In this document: one piece after another, positions 39,426-47,100 of the stretch | Layout of the letters: each line of letters begins with the position of its first letter | Position numbering within the stretch: position 1 is the first letter of the stretch | DNA from: Streptantibioticus rubrisoli | Lineage (GTDB): Bacteria > Actinomycetota > Actinomycetes > Streptomycetales > Streptomycetaceae | DNA: 64,000 nt | Direction: 5' to 3' | Assembly: GCF_024436055.1 (NCBI RefSeq) | Contig: NZ_JANFNH010000020.1 | Coordinates: forward strand, 35,645-99,644 | Made by a program: the position numbers and the translations under genes | The notes under the pieces: model-generated | Told to the model about the DNA's origin: nothing | What the model saw: only the letters and a program-made list of their open reading frames with translations | The model's database searches: none

Positions 39426-39629
39426 GTGGACACGGGAGGAGCGGCGTCCACGTGTGGACATGTGGACGCGTGTCCACGACCCCCCGTCTCGTGAACGCGA
39501 AGCCTCCTTAAAACACTAATAAAACAAAACAAAACGGACATGTGGATGCTTTCGCGTCACGCGCGAGAGGGGGGTGTGGACACGTGTCCACGTTGTCCAC
39601 GTCCACATCGCCCACGTCCACCCGTCCAC
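39426..39629. other. Candidate replication origin: GTGGAC iterons around an AT-rich core
   Basis: GTGGA(C/T) occurs on the plus strand at 39426, 39454, 39462, 39542 and 39576. The inverse GTCCAC occurs at 39446, 39472, 39586, 39595, 39601, 39616 and 39624. Between the two clusters lies an AT-rich stretch (39507-39534, with TTAAAACACTAATAAAACAA) that is exceptional in this GC-rich DNA. Position right after the replicase gene supports an origin. Confidence 0.7.
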
Positions 39630-39657
39630 GGCCGTCCCCAACCGAAGGAGAGCCCCC

Positions 39658-40008
39658 ATGGCTGCGACTGCTACACCCGCCCAGCCGACCCCAGTGATCG
39701 AGGTCGGACCGCCGCTTCGCCAATGGCTCACATCCGGCTGGCGCGACCTCTTCGACCGGCACCACTGGACCACCCCCCGCTGGCTCGCCTTCCGCATCCG
39801 CAACGGGCCGAACTGGTGGGACCTCGATGAACTCGCCGTCCGAGCAACCGGCCGGCCCGGCCTCTCGGTCGGCGGACGCTGGCGCCTCGCACCCGCCGCC
39901 CGTGCGCAGAACATCCACGACGCGCTCGCCGCCGTCAGCCAGGCCCAAAGGCTGGAGTTCCGCCGGCTCCCCGCTGCCCGCTCCGTACAGCCCCAGCACG
40001 CCCGCTGA
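39658..40008 (+). CDS. Hypothetical protein after the origin
   Basis: A 116-residue protein from ATG 39658, preceded by GAAGGAGAG. It contains LRQWLTSGWRDLFDRHHWTTPRW and a basic C-terminus. It resembles small helical proteins found beside replicases in Streptomyces elements; function unknown. Reading further upstream would translate the iterons and is rejected. Confidence 0.65.
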   Translation: MAATATPAQPTPVIEVGPPLRQWLTSGWRDLFDRHHWTTPRWLAFRIRNGPNWWDLDELAVRATGRPGLSVGGRWRLAPAARAQNIHDALAAVSQAQRLEFRRLPAARSVQPQHAR

Positions 40009-40027
40009 CACCACGAAGGAGAACCTG

Positions 40028-40660
40028 ATGCACACACCCCACCCGCGCCGCGTGCAGGTGACCGGCGACATGTTCCACCCCCACCTGCCCGACCGCGCCC
40101 ACTGGGCCGGACGTCAGCGACCCGGACTGGCGAAGTCGCCCTTCGCGAACCCGCACCCCGTCGACGCCGGCCGCAAGACCCCCTGCCCCATCTGCGGAAT
40201 ACGGCACACCCTCGCCGAAGCCATCAGCCTCTACCGCCAGCACCTCGACCAGAACCCCGACCTCGTGTGCCTGGCCGCCGCCGTCGACGTGCGATTCGCC
40301 TGCCGCTGCCCCCTCGACCAGCCGTGCCACGTCGATGAACTCCTGGCCCGCGCCGACCAGGTCACCGTCATCGCGCTGGGCGACGACCGCGACACCAAGT
40401 TCATCGTGCAGACCATCGCGGTCAGCACCGGCGAGTGCAGCCACGGGCACGGCAGCTGCCGCAAGCCTGGCGTCATCGCAGTCCGCAACACCATCGACCA
40501 GCAGCACCCGACCGAGGTCAGCACCTTGCGGGTCACGGTGTGCGCCGACCACCGGGACGACGCCGTTCGGATGCGCGCCGCGTGGGAGGCCGACGCGCGC
40601 GAACTGCAAGACCCCATCAAGAACGCCGAGTTCCTCGCCAGCGTCGGCGTGACCGACTAA
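40028..40660 (+). CDS. DUF4326 domain protein
   Basis: A 210-residue protein. The first 110 residues fit DUF4326: PRRVQVTGDMFHPHLPDRAHWAGR, then SPFANPHPVD, AISLYRQHL and CRCPLDQPCHVDELL. The domain is common in phages and mobile elements and has no firmly known role. The extra C-terminal part carries further Cys/His pairs. ATG follows AAGGAGAAC. Confidence 0.8.
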   Translation: MHTPHPRRVQVTGDMFHPHLPDRAHWAGRQRPGLAKSPFANPHPVDAGRKTPCPICGIRHTLAEAISLYRQHLDQNPDLVCLAAAVDVRFACRCPLDQPCHVDELLARADQVTVIALGDDRDTKFIVQTIAVSTGECSHGHGSCRKPGVIAVRNTIDQQHPTEVSTLRVTVCADHRDDAVRMRAAWEADARELQDPIKNAEFLASVGVTD

Positions 40661-40732
40661 CCCGCACAACTCCGGCCGGGCCCGCGGCATTCGGGCTCGG
40701 CCACTGCCCAGCACACCAAGGAAGGAGACCCC

Positions 40733-41002
40733 GTGGCCACCAAGACAGTCGCCAGGGCCATCAACCGGCAGATCCGAGAACTGCAGCGGGAACGAAAGGC
40801 GTGGCTCGCCGGCGAGTTCCTGCACTGGGGCATGGCCTGGTGCACCGGGGGCGAGCTCTGCCGCAAGCCGGACCCCTGCGAGGGCTGCATGAACGTCGCC
40901 GTCTGCCGCGAGAAGGCCCACCGGATCGGCGAGCAGATCACCGACCTGAAAGCCCAACTCCCCGGCGCCCGGCGGATCTTCGCCCAGGTCGCCCTGTTCT
41001 GA
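40733..41002 (+). CDS. Small Cys-rich protein
   Basis: An 89-residue protein with helical ends and four close cysteines in the middle (WCTGG, LCRKPDPCEGC, then AVC), likely metal-binding. GTG start after AAGGAAGGAGACC. Function unknown. Confidence 0.68.
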   Translation: MATKTVARAINRQIRELQRERKAWLAGEFLHWGMAWCTGGELCRKPDPCEGCMNVAVCREKAHRIGEQITDLKAQLPGARRIFAQVALF

Positions 41003-41055
41003 CCACCCGGCCCGGCTGTCACCACCGGCGGCCGGGCCCACCGGAAGGCCACCCG

Positions 41056-41262
41056 ATGACCAACGTTGACGACATAGTCCGCATTCGGATCGAGGAAGCC
41101 CGCCGGAAGGTCGAGGCGGCCCGTAAGCGTCGCGCCGAACTCGGCGCCGCCCGCCAGGCCGGCCTCGCCCGACGGCACGCCGCCAAGCTCCACCGCCAAG
41201 CCGAGCAGCAGGCCGACGAGCAGGGCGTCATGACCAACGGCGAGGAGGCCCAGGCGTCATGA
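41056..41262 (+). CDS. Small basic helical protein
   Basis: A 68-residue, highly charged helix (IRIEEARRKVEAARKRRAEL) that could be a coiled coil or bind DNA. GGAAGG precedes the ATG. Function unknown. Confidence 0.6.
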   Translation: MTNVDDIVRIRIEEARRKVEAARKRRAELGAARQAGLARRHAAKLHRQAEQQADEQGVMTNGEEAQAS

Positions 41263-41279
41263 CCACCCATGACCCGCTC

Positions 41280-41618
41280 CTACTGCTGCTGGGAGCCTGC
41301 GCCAGGCTTCTGCTCGCCAAGCCCCTCACCCTCACCAGCCAGGCCCCCAGCCCCCGTTGCAACCGCTGGCGTAGGCCGGCCGCTGTGTCCGTAGTGCTCT
41401 TGGAGGCGCGCGGCCCTCTTCGCCCGTGCCCTTTCCATCACCTCGGGGTGCCGGTCCAGATACGTCCTCCACGCCGTCACCGCCACGGTCAACCCGAAGA
41501 ACGCACCGAAATCGATCAACGAGGCGGTCCACGTGTGACCGCCAGCGCGCCACCGGTACAAGCCGAAAAGGTTCATGGCGAACAACCACACGGCTATCCA
41601 CTTGGTTCTGCCAGACAT
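41280..41618 (-). CDS. Putative membrane protein, antisense to the operon
   Basis: A 112-residue protein with two hydrophobic segments (WIAVWLFAMNLFGLY, SLIDFGAFFGLTVAVTAW) and a basic tail. It reads against all its neighbours and has no clear ribosome site, so support is moderate. It sits between two similar starts, MTTHDPLLLLLGA (41259, plus strand, degenerate) and MTTHDLLLISLGA (41749), as if inserted into a duplication. Confidence 0.5.
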   Translation of the reverse strand: MSGRTKWIAVWLFAMNLFGLYRWRAGGHTWTASLIDFGAFFGLTVAVTAWRTYLDRHPEVMERARAKRAARLQEHYGHSGRPTPAVATGAGGLAGEGEGLGEQKPGAGSQQQ

Positions 41619-41748
41619 GGCCGCACCCTAATCAGCCGCAGACCAAACGCGATACAGGCGTCGATCAAGGATGCCCAACCGTGACCGTGACAGCACCCGG
41701 TACCCGCTGCCTGACCCTCATGACCATCACAAGGGAGACCCGACCGTC

Positions 41749-41913
41749 ATGACCACCCACGACCTGCTGCTCATCTCCCTCGGCGCATGGCTCGTCCTCC
41801 TCGCCCTGGCCACCGTCGAGCTTGCCGCCGAGATCCGCTGGCGCCTCCGCTACCGGCGCCGCGTTCGCGATGCATCACGAACGACCGCGGCAGCCACCGC
41901 GAGGGAGTCCTGA
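41749..41913 (+). CDS. Small single-pass membrane protein
   Basis: A 54-residue protein with one membrane helix (LLLISLGAWLVLLALATVEL) and a basic cytoplasmic tail. AAGGGAG lies upstream. It ends in a TGATG overlap with the next gene. Confidence 0.65.
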   Translation: MTTHDLLLISLGAWLVLLALATVELAAEIRWRLRYRRRVRDASRTTAAATARES

Positions 41914-42104
41914 TGGCCGCCACCAAGCCCGTCTTCGTCTCGCTGGTCTGCCCAGCGTGCCGAACCCAGCGTCGTTGTCGAGCTGTTGGTGTCGCCACCG
42001 TCGGGAAGCGACGGCGCGAGGTCGTCGAGTGCGGCGAATCGTCGTGCGGACTGCAGTGGGTGCCGTCCCGCCGGCACCTCGCCATCGCCCCGCCCGCGGC
42101 CTGA
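41913..42104 (+). CDS. Small zinc-ribbon protein
   Basis: A 63-residue protein with the zinc-ribbon pattern CPAC (residues 13-16) and CGESSC about 25 residues later. Start coupled to the upstream stop. Function unknown. Confidence 0.65.
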   Translation: MAATKPVFVSLVCPACRTQRRCRAVGVATVGKRRREVVECGESSCGLQWVPSRRHLAIAPPAA

Positions 42105-42162
42105 CACGCCGCCATAAAGATCCGCCGCCCCAACCGGCAAACCCGGAAAACCGGAGAACCCA

Positions 42163-42756
42163 ATGCCGACCACTACGAAGCCGCCCCAACTCACCGGCAG
42201 ACGGCCCAACATCGTCTGCCGCCGCCCCGACGACACCCAGCACCTTCCCGAGCCCGGCACGATCATCGAGACCGCCAGCGGCGAGGCAATGGTGTACGTC
42301 GGCGACTGCTGGCCCGACCCCCACCTCGATCTGTCCCGGCTCGCCGCACGCCTGCGCCCTGCCCGCAAGGTGATCCTGATCGGCGATATCTGGGCTGTCG
42401 GGCGCCCGCTCAAGTACGCACTGTGTGAGGAGTGGCTTCGGCAGAAACGGGAGGCCAGGCTGGCCGCGCGGCCGCCCCAGCTGCCCAAGGCACCGGCGCC
42501 GCGCTGCGGCCAGGCGCGCCAGGACGGCAAGCCGTGCGGCCTGCCAGCGGGTTGGGGGACCGATGGCGCCGAGGGGCCGTGCAAGCACCACGGCGGGCTC
42601 TCGGCCGCGCGGCGGCTGGGCGAGCACGCGCTGACGGTCAGCCGACTCGCCCAGAAGGCCCGCACCACGCAGCTGACGCCCCGGGAGCGCCTTGAGGGTG
42701 CCATCGCCCTCCGCGCCGTGATCGTCGAACTCCGCAAACCGCGTCGGCGGCGCTGA
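42163..42756 (+). CDS. Hypothetical protein with phage-type Cys/His motif
   Basis: A 197-residue protein. The C-terminal CGQARQDGKPCGLPAGWGT and CKHHGG form the Cys/His motif (CGxxTxxGxPCxxPAGWGT, CxxHGG) seen in many actinophage and AICE proteins. The N-terminal half is unrecognised. It probably binds zinc. Function unknown. Confidence 0.72.
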   Translation: MPTTTKPPQLTGRRPNIVCRRPDDTQHLPEPGTIIETASGEAMVYVGDCWPDPHLDLSRLAARLRPARKVILIGDIWAVGRPLKYALCEEWLRQKREARLAARPPQLPKAPAPRCGQARQDGKPCGLPAGWGTDGAEGPCKHHGGLSAARRLGEHALTVSRLAQKARTTQLTPRERLEGAIALRAVIVELRKPRRRR

Positions 42757-42822
42757 GCCGACCGAGCTGCCGTCGAACCTCCCCTGCTTGAACCCATAGC
42801 TGAAGCTGATTGGAGAACCCGC

Positions 42823-43050
42823 GTGATACCCAACCCTGAGCCGCCCGTGGTGGTCGGCACGCTGCTGCGCACGTCTGGCGCTGTTCAGGTCGCTGTCGTC
42901 GACTGCCCGAACTGTGGCGCTGCGCACCGGCATATGGCCGCTGGGTTGCGTGTACCAGCCTGCGGCGCGCCGCCGTACATCGTCCGTCTGGAGCCTGCTG
43001 AAGGCCTCGACGAGGCTCCGGCGCCCGCCCGGCTCGGCGTGGCTGTCTGA
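42823..43050 (+). CDS. Small CxxC protein
   Basis: A 75-residue protein from GTG 42823 with CPNCGAAHRH and a later VPACG, a likely zinc site. TTGGAGAA lies upstream. Function unknown. Confidence 0.6.
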   Translation: MIPNPEPPVVVGTLLRTSGAVQVAVVDCPNCGAAHRHMAAGLRVPACGAPPYIVRLEPAEGLDEAPAPARLGVAV

Positions 43051-43063
43051 CCGGGAGGCAGCC

Positions 43064-43297
43064 GTGACTCGTCCCACGATCACCCGGGAGGCGCTGCGTG
43101 CGGCCGTTGCCCTGGCCAGTGCCCAGGTGTTCGACATCGACATACCGCTCGACGAACTGCTCGATGGCGTACCGCCAGAAGATGCGGCGCAGGCCCTCGC
43201 GTTCACGTTCGGCGTCGTCCTGGACGTCCTCGCCCGTAAACACCTGCTGCGCACGATCGGCGCTGTAGCGGCCCGGACGGAGGCGGCCGGGCCGTGA
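43064..43297 (+). CDS. Small hypothetical protein
   Basis: A 77-residue helical protein (REALRAAVALASAQVFDIDIPLDELL) from GTG 43064 after GGGAGG. Its stop overlaps the start of the next gene. Family not recognised. Confidence 0.62.
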   Translation: MTRPTITREALRAAVALASAQVFDIDIPLDELLDGVPPEDAAQALAFTFGVVLDVLARKHLLRTIGAVAARTEAAGP

Positions 43298-43839
43298 TGC
43301 AGACACCATCCTCAACGGCCCGTAACCAGCGTCCTGGGCCCGTGCTGCTGCCGGACGGCGGCATGGTTGTCCCCGGTGCTTCGGCGGCTGATCTGGTCGC
43401 CTCGCTGGAGTTGTTGGCCGCGTTCCTGCGCGGCACGCCGCCGCCGACCGCCTGTAGGGCGCCGAGCCTGCCGAGGTCGGTCCTACTCATCCTCGTCGCG
43501 TCCCGTGAGGCTGCCGTGCAGCACCGGCAGGGCGAGAACCGGCGCACTTCCGCAGCCCCAACTGTCACATTTCTTCCGCCTGCCCAACTCCCGCCACTCT
43601 CGGACGAAGAGATGATCCCGACCCGCAGGGCCGCGGACATCGCCGGAGTGAGTGTCGAATGGGTGCGGCGGCTGGCGGCCTCGGGAAAGATCCGGGGCCA
43701 CCAAACGGACAGGAACACCTGGCGGGTCCACCTCGGCGACGTCCGCGCCTACCGCGACGGACGGACGAGGAAAGGCGGTACCGGTGGCGGCGAAGACCGC
43801 GCCCAGCCTGGACGACAAGCTCATCCAGGCGCGGCTTGA
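43297..43839 (+). CDS. Helix-turn-helix (excisionase-type) DNA-binding protein
   Basis: A 180-residue protein. The C-terminal part is a winged helix of the excisionase/MerR type (IPTRRAADIAGVSVEWVRRLAASGKIRG, WRVHLGDVRAY). The N-terminal half is poorly conserved. Starts ATG 43297 or GTG 43294, coupled to the upstream stop. It overlaps the next gene by 56 bases. Probably a regulator. Confidence 0.72.
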   Translation: MQTPSSTARNQRPGPVLLPDGGMVVPGASAADLVASLELLAAFLRGTPPPTACRAPSLPRSVLLILVASREAAVQHRQGENRRTSAAPTVTFLPPAQLPPLSDEEMIPTRRAADIAGVSVEWVRRLAASGKIRGHQTDRNTWRVHLGDVRAYRDGRTRKGGTGGGEDRAQPGRQAHPGAA

Positions 43840-44365
43840 AGCCCAGGAATTGAATCGGCGACTACACAAGGCGGAGGCTGATCTGGAGGCTGCGGTCAGC
43901 GAGAAGCGGTACGCCGACGCCGAGGAGCTGAAGAAGGCGGCGGACGAGATCCGCGAGCCACTGTTGATCGCCGAAGCCCAGGTGACCGCCCTTGAGGCCG
44001 GGGTACAGGCGTTCCGGGAGCACCAAGAGGCCGAGGAGCGCGCCCTACGGGAACGGCAGGCTCGCGAGAAGGCCACAGTTGACTATCAGGCGGCGGTCGA
44101 GGCCGAGCAGGTTGCGATCGAGCAAATGCAAAGCCACCTCGCCGAGGTGGAGCCCGCCTTTCAGGCGCTGCGTCGGGCACTGAGCGGCGCCATGGAGGCC
44201 GAGGGGCGCGCTCACTATGCCCGGGTGTCAAAGCACGCTGCCGGGATCGCCGCCGGGACGCTTCACCCTGACCATCCCCGGCCGACCCCGGTGAACTCGG
44301 TCGCTGCGCGGATCCAGACGAACCATCTTCTGTCGCTGATCTGGCGCACCGAGAGGCTTCTCTGA
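43784..44365 (+). CDS. Coiled-coil protein
   Basis: A 193-residue protein, nearly all one charged coiled coil (LEAQELNRRLHKAEADLEAAVSEKRYADAEELKK). GTG 43784 follows AGGAAAGG. Phage scaffold-like in look, but function cannot be told. Confidence 0.68.
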   Translation: MAAKTAPSLDDKLIQARLEAQELNRRLHKAEADLEAAVSEKRYADAEELKKAADEIREPLLIAEAQVTALEAGVQAFREHQEAEERALRERQAREKATVDYQAAVEAEQVAIEQMQSHLAEVEPAFQALRRALSGAMEAEGRAHYARVSKHAAGIAAGTLHPDHPRPTPVNSVAARIQTNHLLSLIWRTERLL

Positions 44366-44526
44366 TAGCCGCCGCCTCATGGGCGTCAAAGCCTACTTCG
44401 TCGGATCTGTCGGGAGCCGGTCGGAGAGCCAAGGGCACAGAGCGGGGCTTCCTCCTTTCACCCGCGGTGACGTGTCCCTGCGCCACTGAGGCGGCACCCC
44501 TCTTTTTCTTCACCGAGGAGTCGGAC

Positions 44527-44886
44527 ATGAACACAACTAGTTCCCGTGACGCCGAATGCCGCTGGTGGGCGTTCCAGACTCGTATGGACGCCCTGGCGGC
44601 CCGGCGGCACGCCGTCCGCGTCGCCGAGTCCGCGAACGATCCGCAAGCCGGGACCCTGCGTGACGCCGTCGCTAGAGCCGTCACCAGGGCACTGCGTGGT
44701 CTGACGGAGACCACGGCCGCGGATGCGCAATTCCAGCGGCTTGCACCGCCAGCCGACGACCCACCCGTCGAGCCTGCCAAGCCGCTGCACCAGATGAACT
44801 CCCAGGAGCTGCGGGCCCGTTCGCGGGAGTACTGGAGCCAGCGGGGCGAAGCCCTGGGGTCCCCGTCCTGGCGCGGCTTGGAGTAG
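44527..44886 (+). CDS. Hypothetical protein
   Basis: A 119-residue protein, helical, with no recognised domain (CRWWAFQTRMDALAARRHAVRV). GAGGAGTC precedes the ATG. The 44366-44526 gap holds nothing else. Confidence 0.6.
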   Translation: MNTTSSRDAECRWWAFQTRMDALAARRHAVRVAESANDPQAGTLRDAVARAVTRALRGLTETTAADAQFQRLAPPADDPPVEPAKPLHQMNSQELRARSREYWSQRGEALGSPSWRGLE

Positions 44887-44896
44887 GCGACCGTTG

Positions 44897-45178
44897 GTGG
44901 CAGTGGCACGGCAGCGGCGTACCCCGCCGCCGGAGTTGGGGCCGATGCTGGGCGCGGCCCGGATGCGTCGAGGCCTGCGGCTGCGTGAGGCGGCGCGGCT
45001 CGCCAGCCTGAATCCCTCGTACTTGTTGAAGCTGGAGACAGGTCAGCGGGTGCCGTCCCGGACGGTCGCCGGAATCCTCGCCGACGTTCTGCAGCTCGAC
45101 GACATCGAGCGGGAACAGCTGCTCGCCGTTGCGGTCGACGACGCTGGCCGCGACCATCCGGCAAAGCGCTCGGCGTGA
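44897..45178 (+). CDS. XRE-family transcriptional regulator
   Basis: A 93-residue protein that is essentially one helix-turn-helix ([37 protein letters not shown]). Starts GTG 44897 (TTG 44894 possible). It may regulate the nearby recombinase promoter. Confidence 0.8.
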   Translation: MAVARQRRTPPPELGPMLGAARMRRGLRLREAARLASLNPSYLLKLETGQRVPSRTVAGILADVLQLDDIEREQLLAVAVDDAGRDHPAKRSA

Positions 45179-45218
45179 CAGGCTGTGCCTCCAAGCCGCC
45201 CGAACCCAGGAGGTCACT

Positions 45219-45461
45219 ATGGCTGCTGAGTCTCAACCGCACGAAGGCCGCGACGCAGCTGATGCCGAGAGCGTCGATCTGTCGCCAGACGAGGACGGCC
45301 AGTACGACCTAAAGCGCAAGTTCCGGGAGGCACTGGCGCGCAAGCGAGGTGCACAGACGGACGCCACTGGAGGCGCCGCAAGCGCGGACTCGTCAAAGAT
45401 CCACGGTACTCATGGCCCTGCCGCGAGTCAGCGGTCATTCCGACGTAAGAGCGGTGGCTGA
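45219..45461 (+). CDS. DUF5302 family protein
   Basis: An 80-residue charged protein with the DUF5302 signature: [16 protein letters not shown] and the C-terminal [22 protein letters not shown]. The family is widespread in actinomycetes and has no known role. AGGAGG lies just upstream. Confidence 0.82.
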   Translation: MAAESQPHEGRDAADAESVDLSPDEDGQYDLKRKFREALARKRGAQTDATGGAASADSSKIHGTHGPAASQRSFRRKSGG

Positions 45462-45515
45462 GTTCAGATTGACCGTCTGATTGGACTCCGCCGGACGTCT
45501 CCCTAGGGGCACAGT

Positions 45516-45549
45516 CTGACCCTCGATAAGGAAGGTTATCGAGGGTCAG
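45516..45549. other. lox/dif-like 34-bp palindrome
   Basis: Perfect 14-bp arms, CTGACCCTCGATAA (45516-45529) and its inverse TTATCGAGGGTCAG (45536-45549), enclose the spacer GGAAGG. Read as 13-8-13 it has exactly the geometry of loxP; the ATAA-6-TTAT centre is that of Xer dif sites. It lies 18 bases before a Cre-like recombinase gene. It could also work as that gene's operator. Confidence 0.65.
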
Positions 45550-45555
45550 AAACGG

Positions 45556-45567
45556 TAGAATGGCGCC
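45556..45567 (+). promoter_or_regulatory. Possible leaderless promoter of the Cre-like gene
   Basis: TAGAAT (45556-45561) fits a -10 box and lies six bases before ATG 45568; no ribosome site is present. This suggests a leaderless transcript, with the palindrome covering the -35 region. Confidence 0.5.
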
Positions 45568-46563
45568 ATGTCGAGCGAACTCGTACCGGCGCCCTCATCG
45601 GAACTGGCCGCGGACGTGGAACTGTCCGACGGCACCCGGGAACGTCTTCAGCGGTCAGCACCCGAGAACACGAAGCGCGCCTATACCCGGCAGTGGCAGA
45701 CCTTCGCCAACTGGTGCTCCGAGCAAGGCCGCACGCCGATGCCCGCCACCCCGCAGACCCTCGCCGAGTACGTGAGCCATCTCGCCGACCTCGACCGCGC
45801 GCCGTCGACGATCGAGCAGGCGATCGCCGCAATTCGCACCGCGCACCGGTTCGCCGGACACCGCGGACAGCCCGAGACCGATGCCGCCCTCGCCGTCCTC
45901 AAGGTGCACCGCCGCGACCGAGCCGCCGCCGGCAAGCGCAAGCGCAAGGCGCCCCCGGTGACGCTCAAGCCGCTCCGAGCGATGATCGAGGCCACCAATC
46001 CTGAGACGCTCGCCGGGAAGCGCGACCGGGCTCTGCTCGTCCTCGGCTTCGCGCTGATGGCCCGCCGCTCCGAACTGGCCGCCCTCCAGATCGAGGACAT
46101 GAAGTTCACTGACGACGGCCTGACCGTCCTGATCCGCGCGTCCAAGACCGACCAGGATGCGGCCGGCGCCGAGGTCCAGGTTCCGAACGGCGTCCACCCC
46201 GACACCGACCCAGTCCGCGTCGTCCGGGCCTGGCTGACGGCGCTTGCCGAGCACGACGTCACCGACGGGCCGCTGCTGCGCCGGATCAACCGCTGGGGCC
46301 AGCTACAGCCGGGCGGCATGTCCGGCGCCGCAGTGAACGAGGCGGTGCAGCGGGTCGCTGCCGCGGCCGGCCTGCCGAACGCCGTCGACTTCACCGCCCA
46401 CGGCCTACGGGCCGGTGCACCGACCGAAGCGGCCAAGGCCGGGCATCCGACGTCGTTCATCGCCGAGCACGGCCGCTGGTCGAAGACCTCGCCGCAGGTA
46501 CTGGAGTACATCCGGCCCGTCGACCGCTGGCGCGACAACCCCATGCGCGGCATCGGTCTGTGA
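45568..46563 (+). CDS. Cre-like tyrosine recombinase
   Basis: A 331-residue tyrosine recombinase distinct from the AICE integrase. The SAM-like N-terminal domain contains NTKRAYTRQWQTFANWCSEQG. Catalytic residues are Arg166 (MARRSEL), His278 and Arg281 (HGLR), Trp304 (HGRW, the position of Trp315 in Cre) and Tyr314 (VLEYIRP). The end, YIRPVDRWRDN, recalls Cre YIRNLDSETG. With the 34-bp palindrome upstream it could form a recombinase/site pair for resolving element dimers, as Cre/loxP does for phage P1. Confidence 0.85.
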   Translation: MSSELVPAPSSELAADVELSDGTRERLQRSAPENTKRAYTRQWQTFANWCSEQGRTPMPATPQTLAEYVSHLADLDRAPSTIEQAIAAIRTAHRFAGHRGQPETDAALAVLKVHRRDRAAAGKRKRKAPPVTLKPLRAMIEATNPETLAGKRDRALLVLGFALMARRSELAALQIEDMKFTDDGLTVLIRASKTDQDAAGAEVQVPNGVHPDTDPVRVVRAWLTALAEHDVTDGPLLRRINRWGQLQPGGMSGAAVNEAVQRVAAAAGLPNAVDFTAHGLRAGAPTEAAKAGHPTSFIAEHGRWSKTSPQVLEYIRPVDRWRDNPMRGIGL

Positions 46564-46605
46564 AGTTCGGCTCCTGGGCGTGGCCCACTCCGGTAGCGTC
46601 CGCTC

Positions 46606-46956
46606 ATGATCCGCGCACTTGTTGCCGCCTTGACTATCCTCGGTGCTGCGCTCACCATCGGCGGTCTGCTGTGGGGTGCTGGTCTTCTCCGTAAGGAGTA
46701 CCGGCGTCTCGTTGCTGACCTCGATGAACTGGAGCGCATAAGTCGAGACGAGTCGCTTACCGCAGAGCAGCGGACGGCGCAACGACATGCGGTCCGGTAC
46801 CCCACATCCACGTGGGGCGATATCGAATACTTCCGCGAGTGGATTCGGCGTTCGATCCTTGAACAGGCTGTGGACAACCTTGGAGCGCCAGCCGTTCTGA
46901 CCGGTGCTGGCATCCTGTGTAGCACAGCGGCAGGCGTCTGGTCTCTCTACGTCTAG
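46606..46956 (+). CDS. Small membrane protein
   Basis: A 116-residue protein with a membrane helix at each end (LVAALTILGAALTIGGLLWG; APAVLTGAGILCSTAAGVWS) and a charged middle. It starts 42 bases after the recombinase stop. Function unknown. Confidence 0.65.
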   Translation: MIRALVAALTILGAALTIGGLLWGAGLLRKEYRRLVADLDELERISRDESLTAEQRTAQRHAVRYPTSTWGDIEYFREWIRRSILEQAVDNLGAPAVLTGAGILCSTAAGVWSLYV

Positions 46957-47014
46957 CTGTCGATCGACCGCGTGGGCAGGGGCTTCCTGTCAGCGCGGCT
47001 GGATGAGCCGCGGT

Positions 47015-47100
47015 GCTGTCACGGTCCGGCAATGTCGACCCGTAGCTGGCGCGGTCCTGTCACAGTGGTCAGCATTCAACTGCCGCGCCAAGGGGGGCCC
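47015..47100 (+). repeat. Duplicated 5' leader, copy 1
   Basis: The block GCTGTCACGGTCCGGCAA...CAACTGCCGC...GGGGGGCCC directly precedes the gene at 47101. It is repeated at 48039-48124 before the lipoprotein gene. Confidence 0.7.

Noticed and set aside
39426..39629. CRISPR-like array
   Set aside because: The repeats are hexamers at irregular spacing on both strands, without unique spacers of constant length and without cas genes.
39574..39657. N-terminal extension of the gene at 39658
   Set aside because: It would translate the iteron array (repeated Val/His residues), and a good ribosome site precedes ATG 39658.
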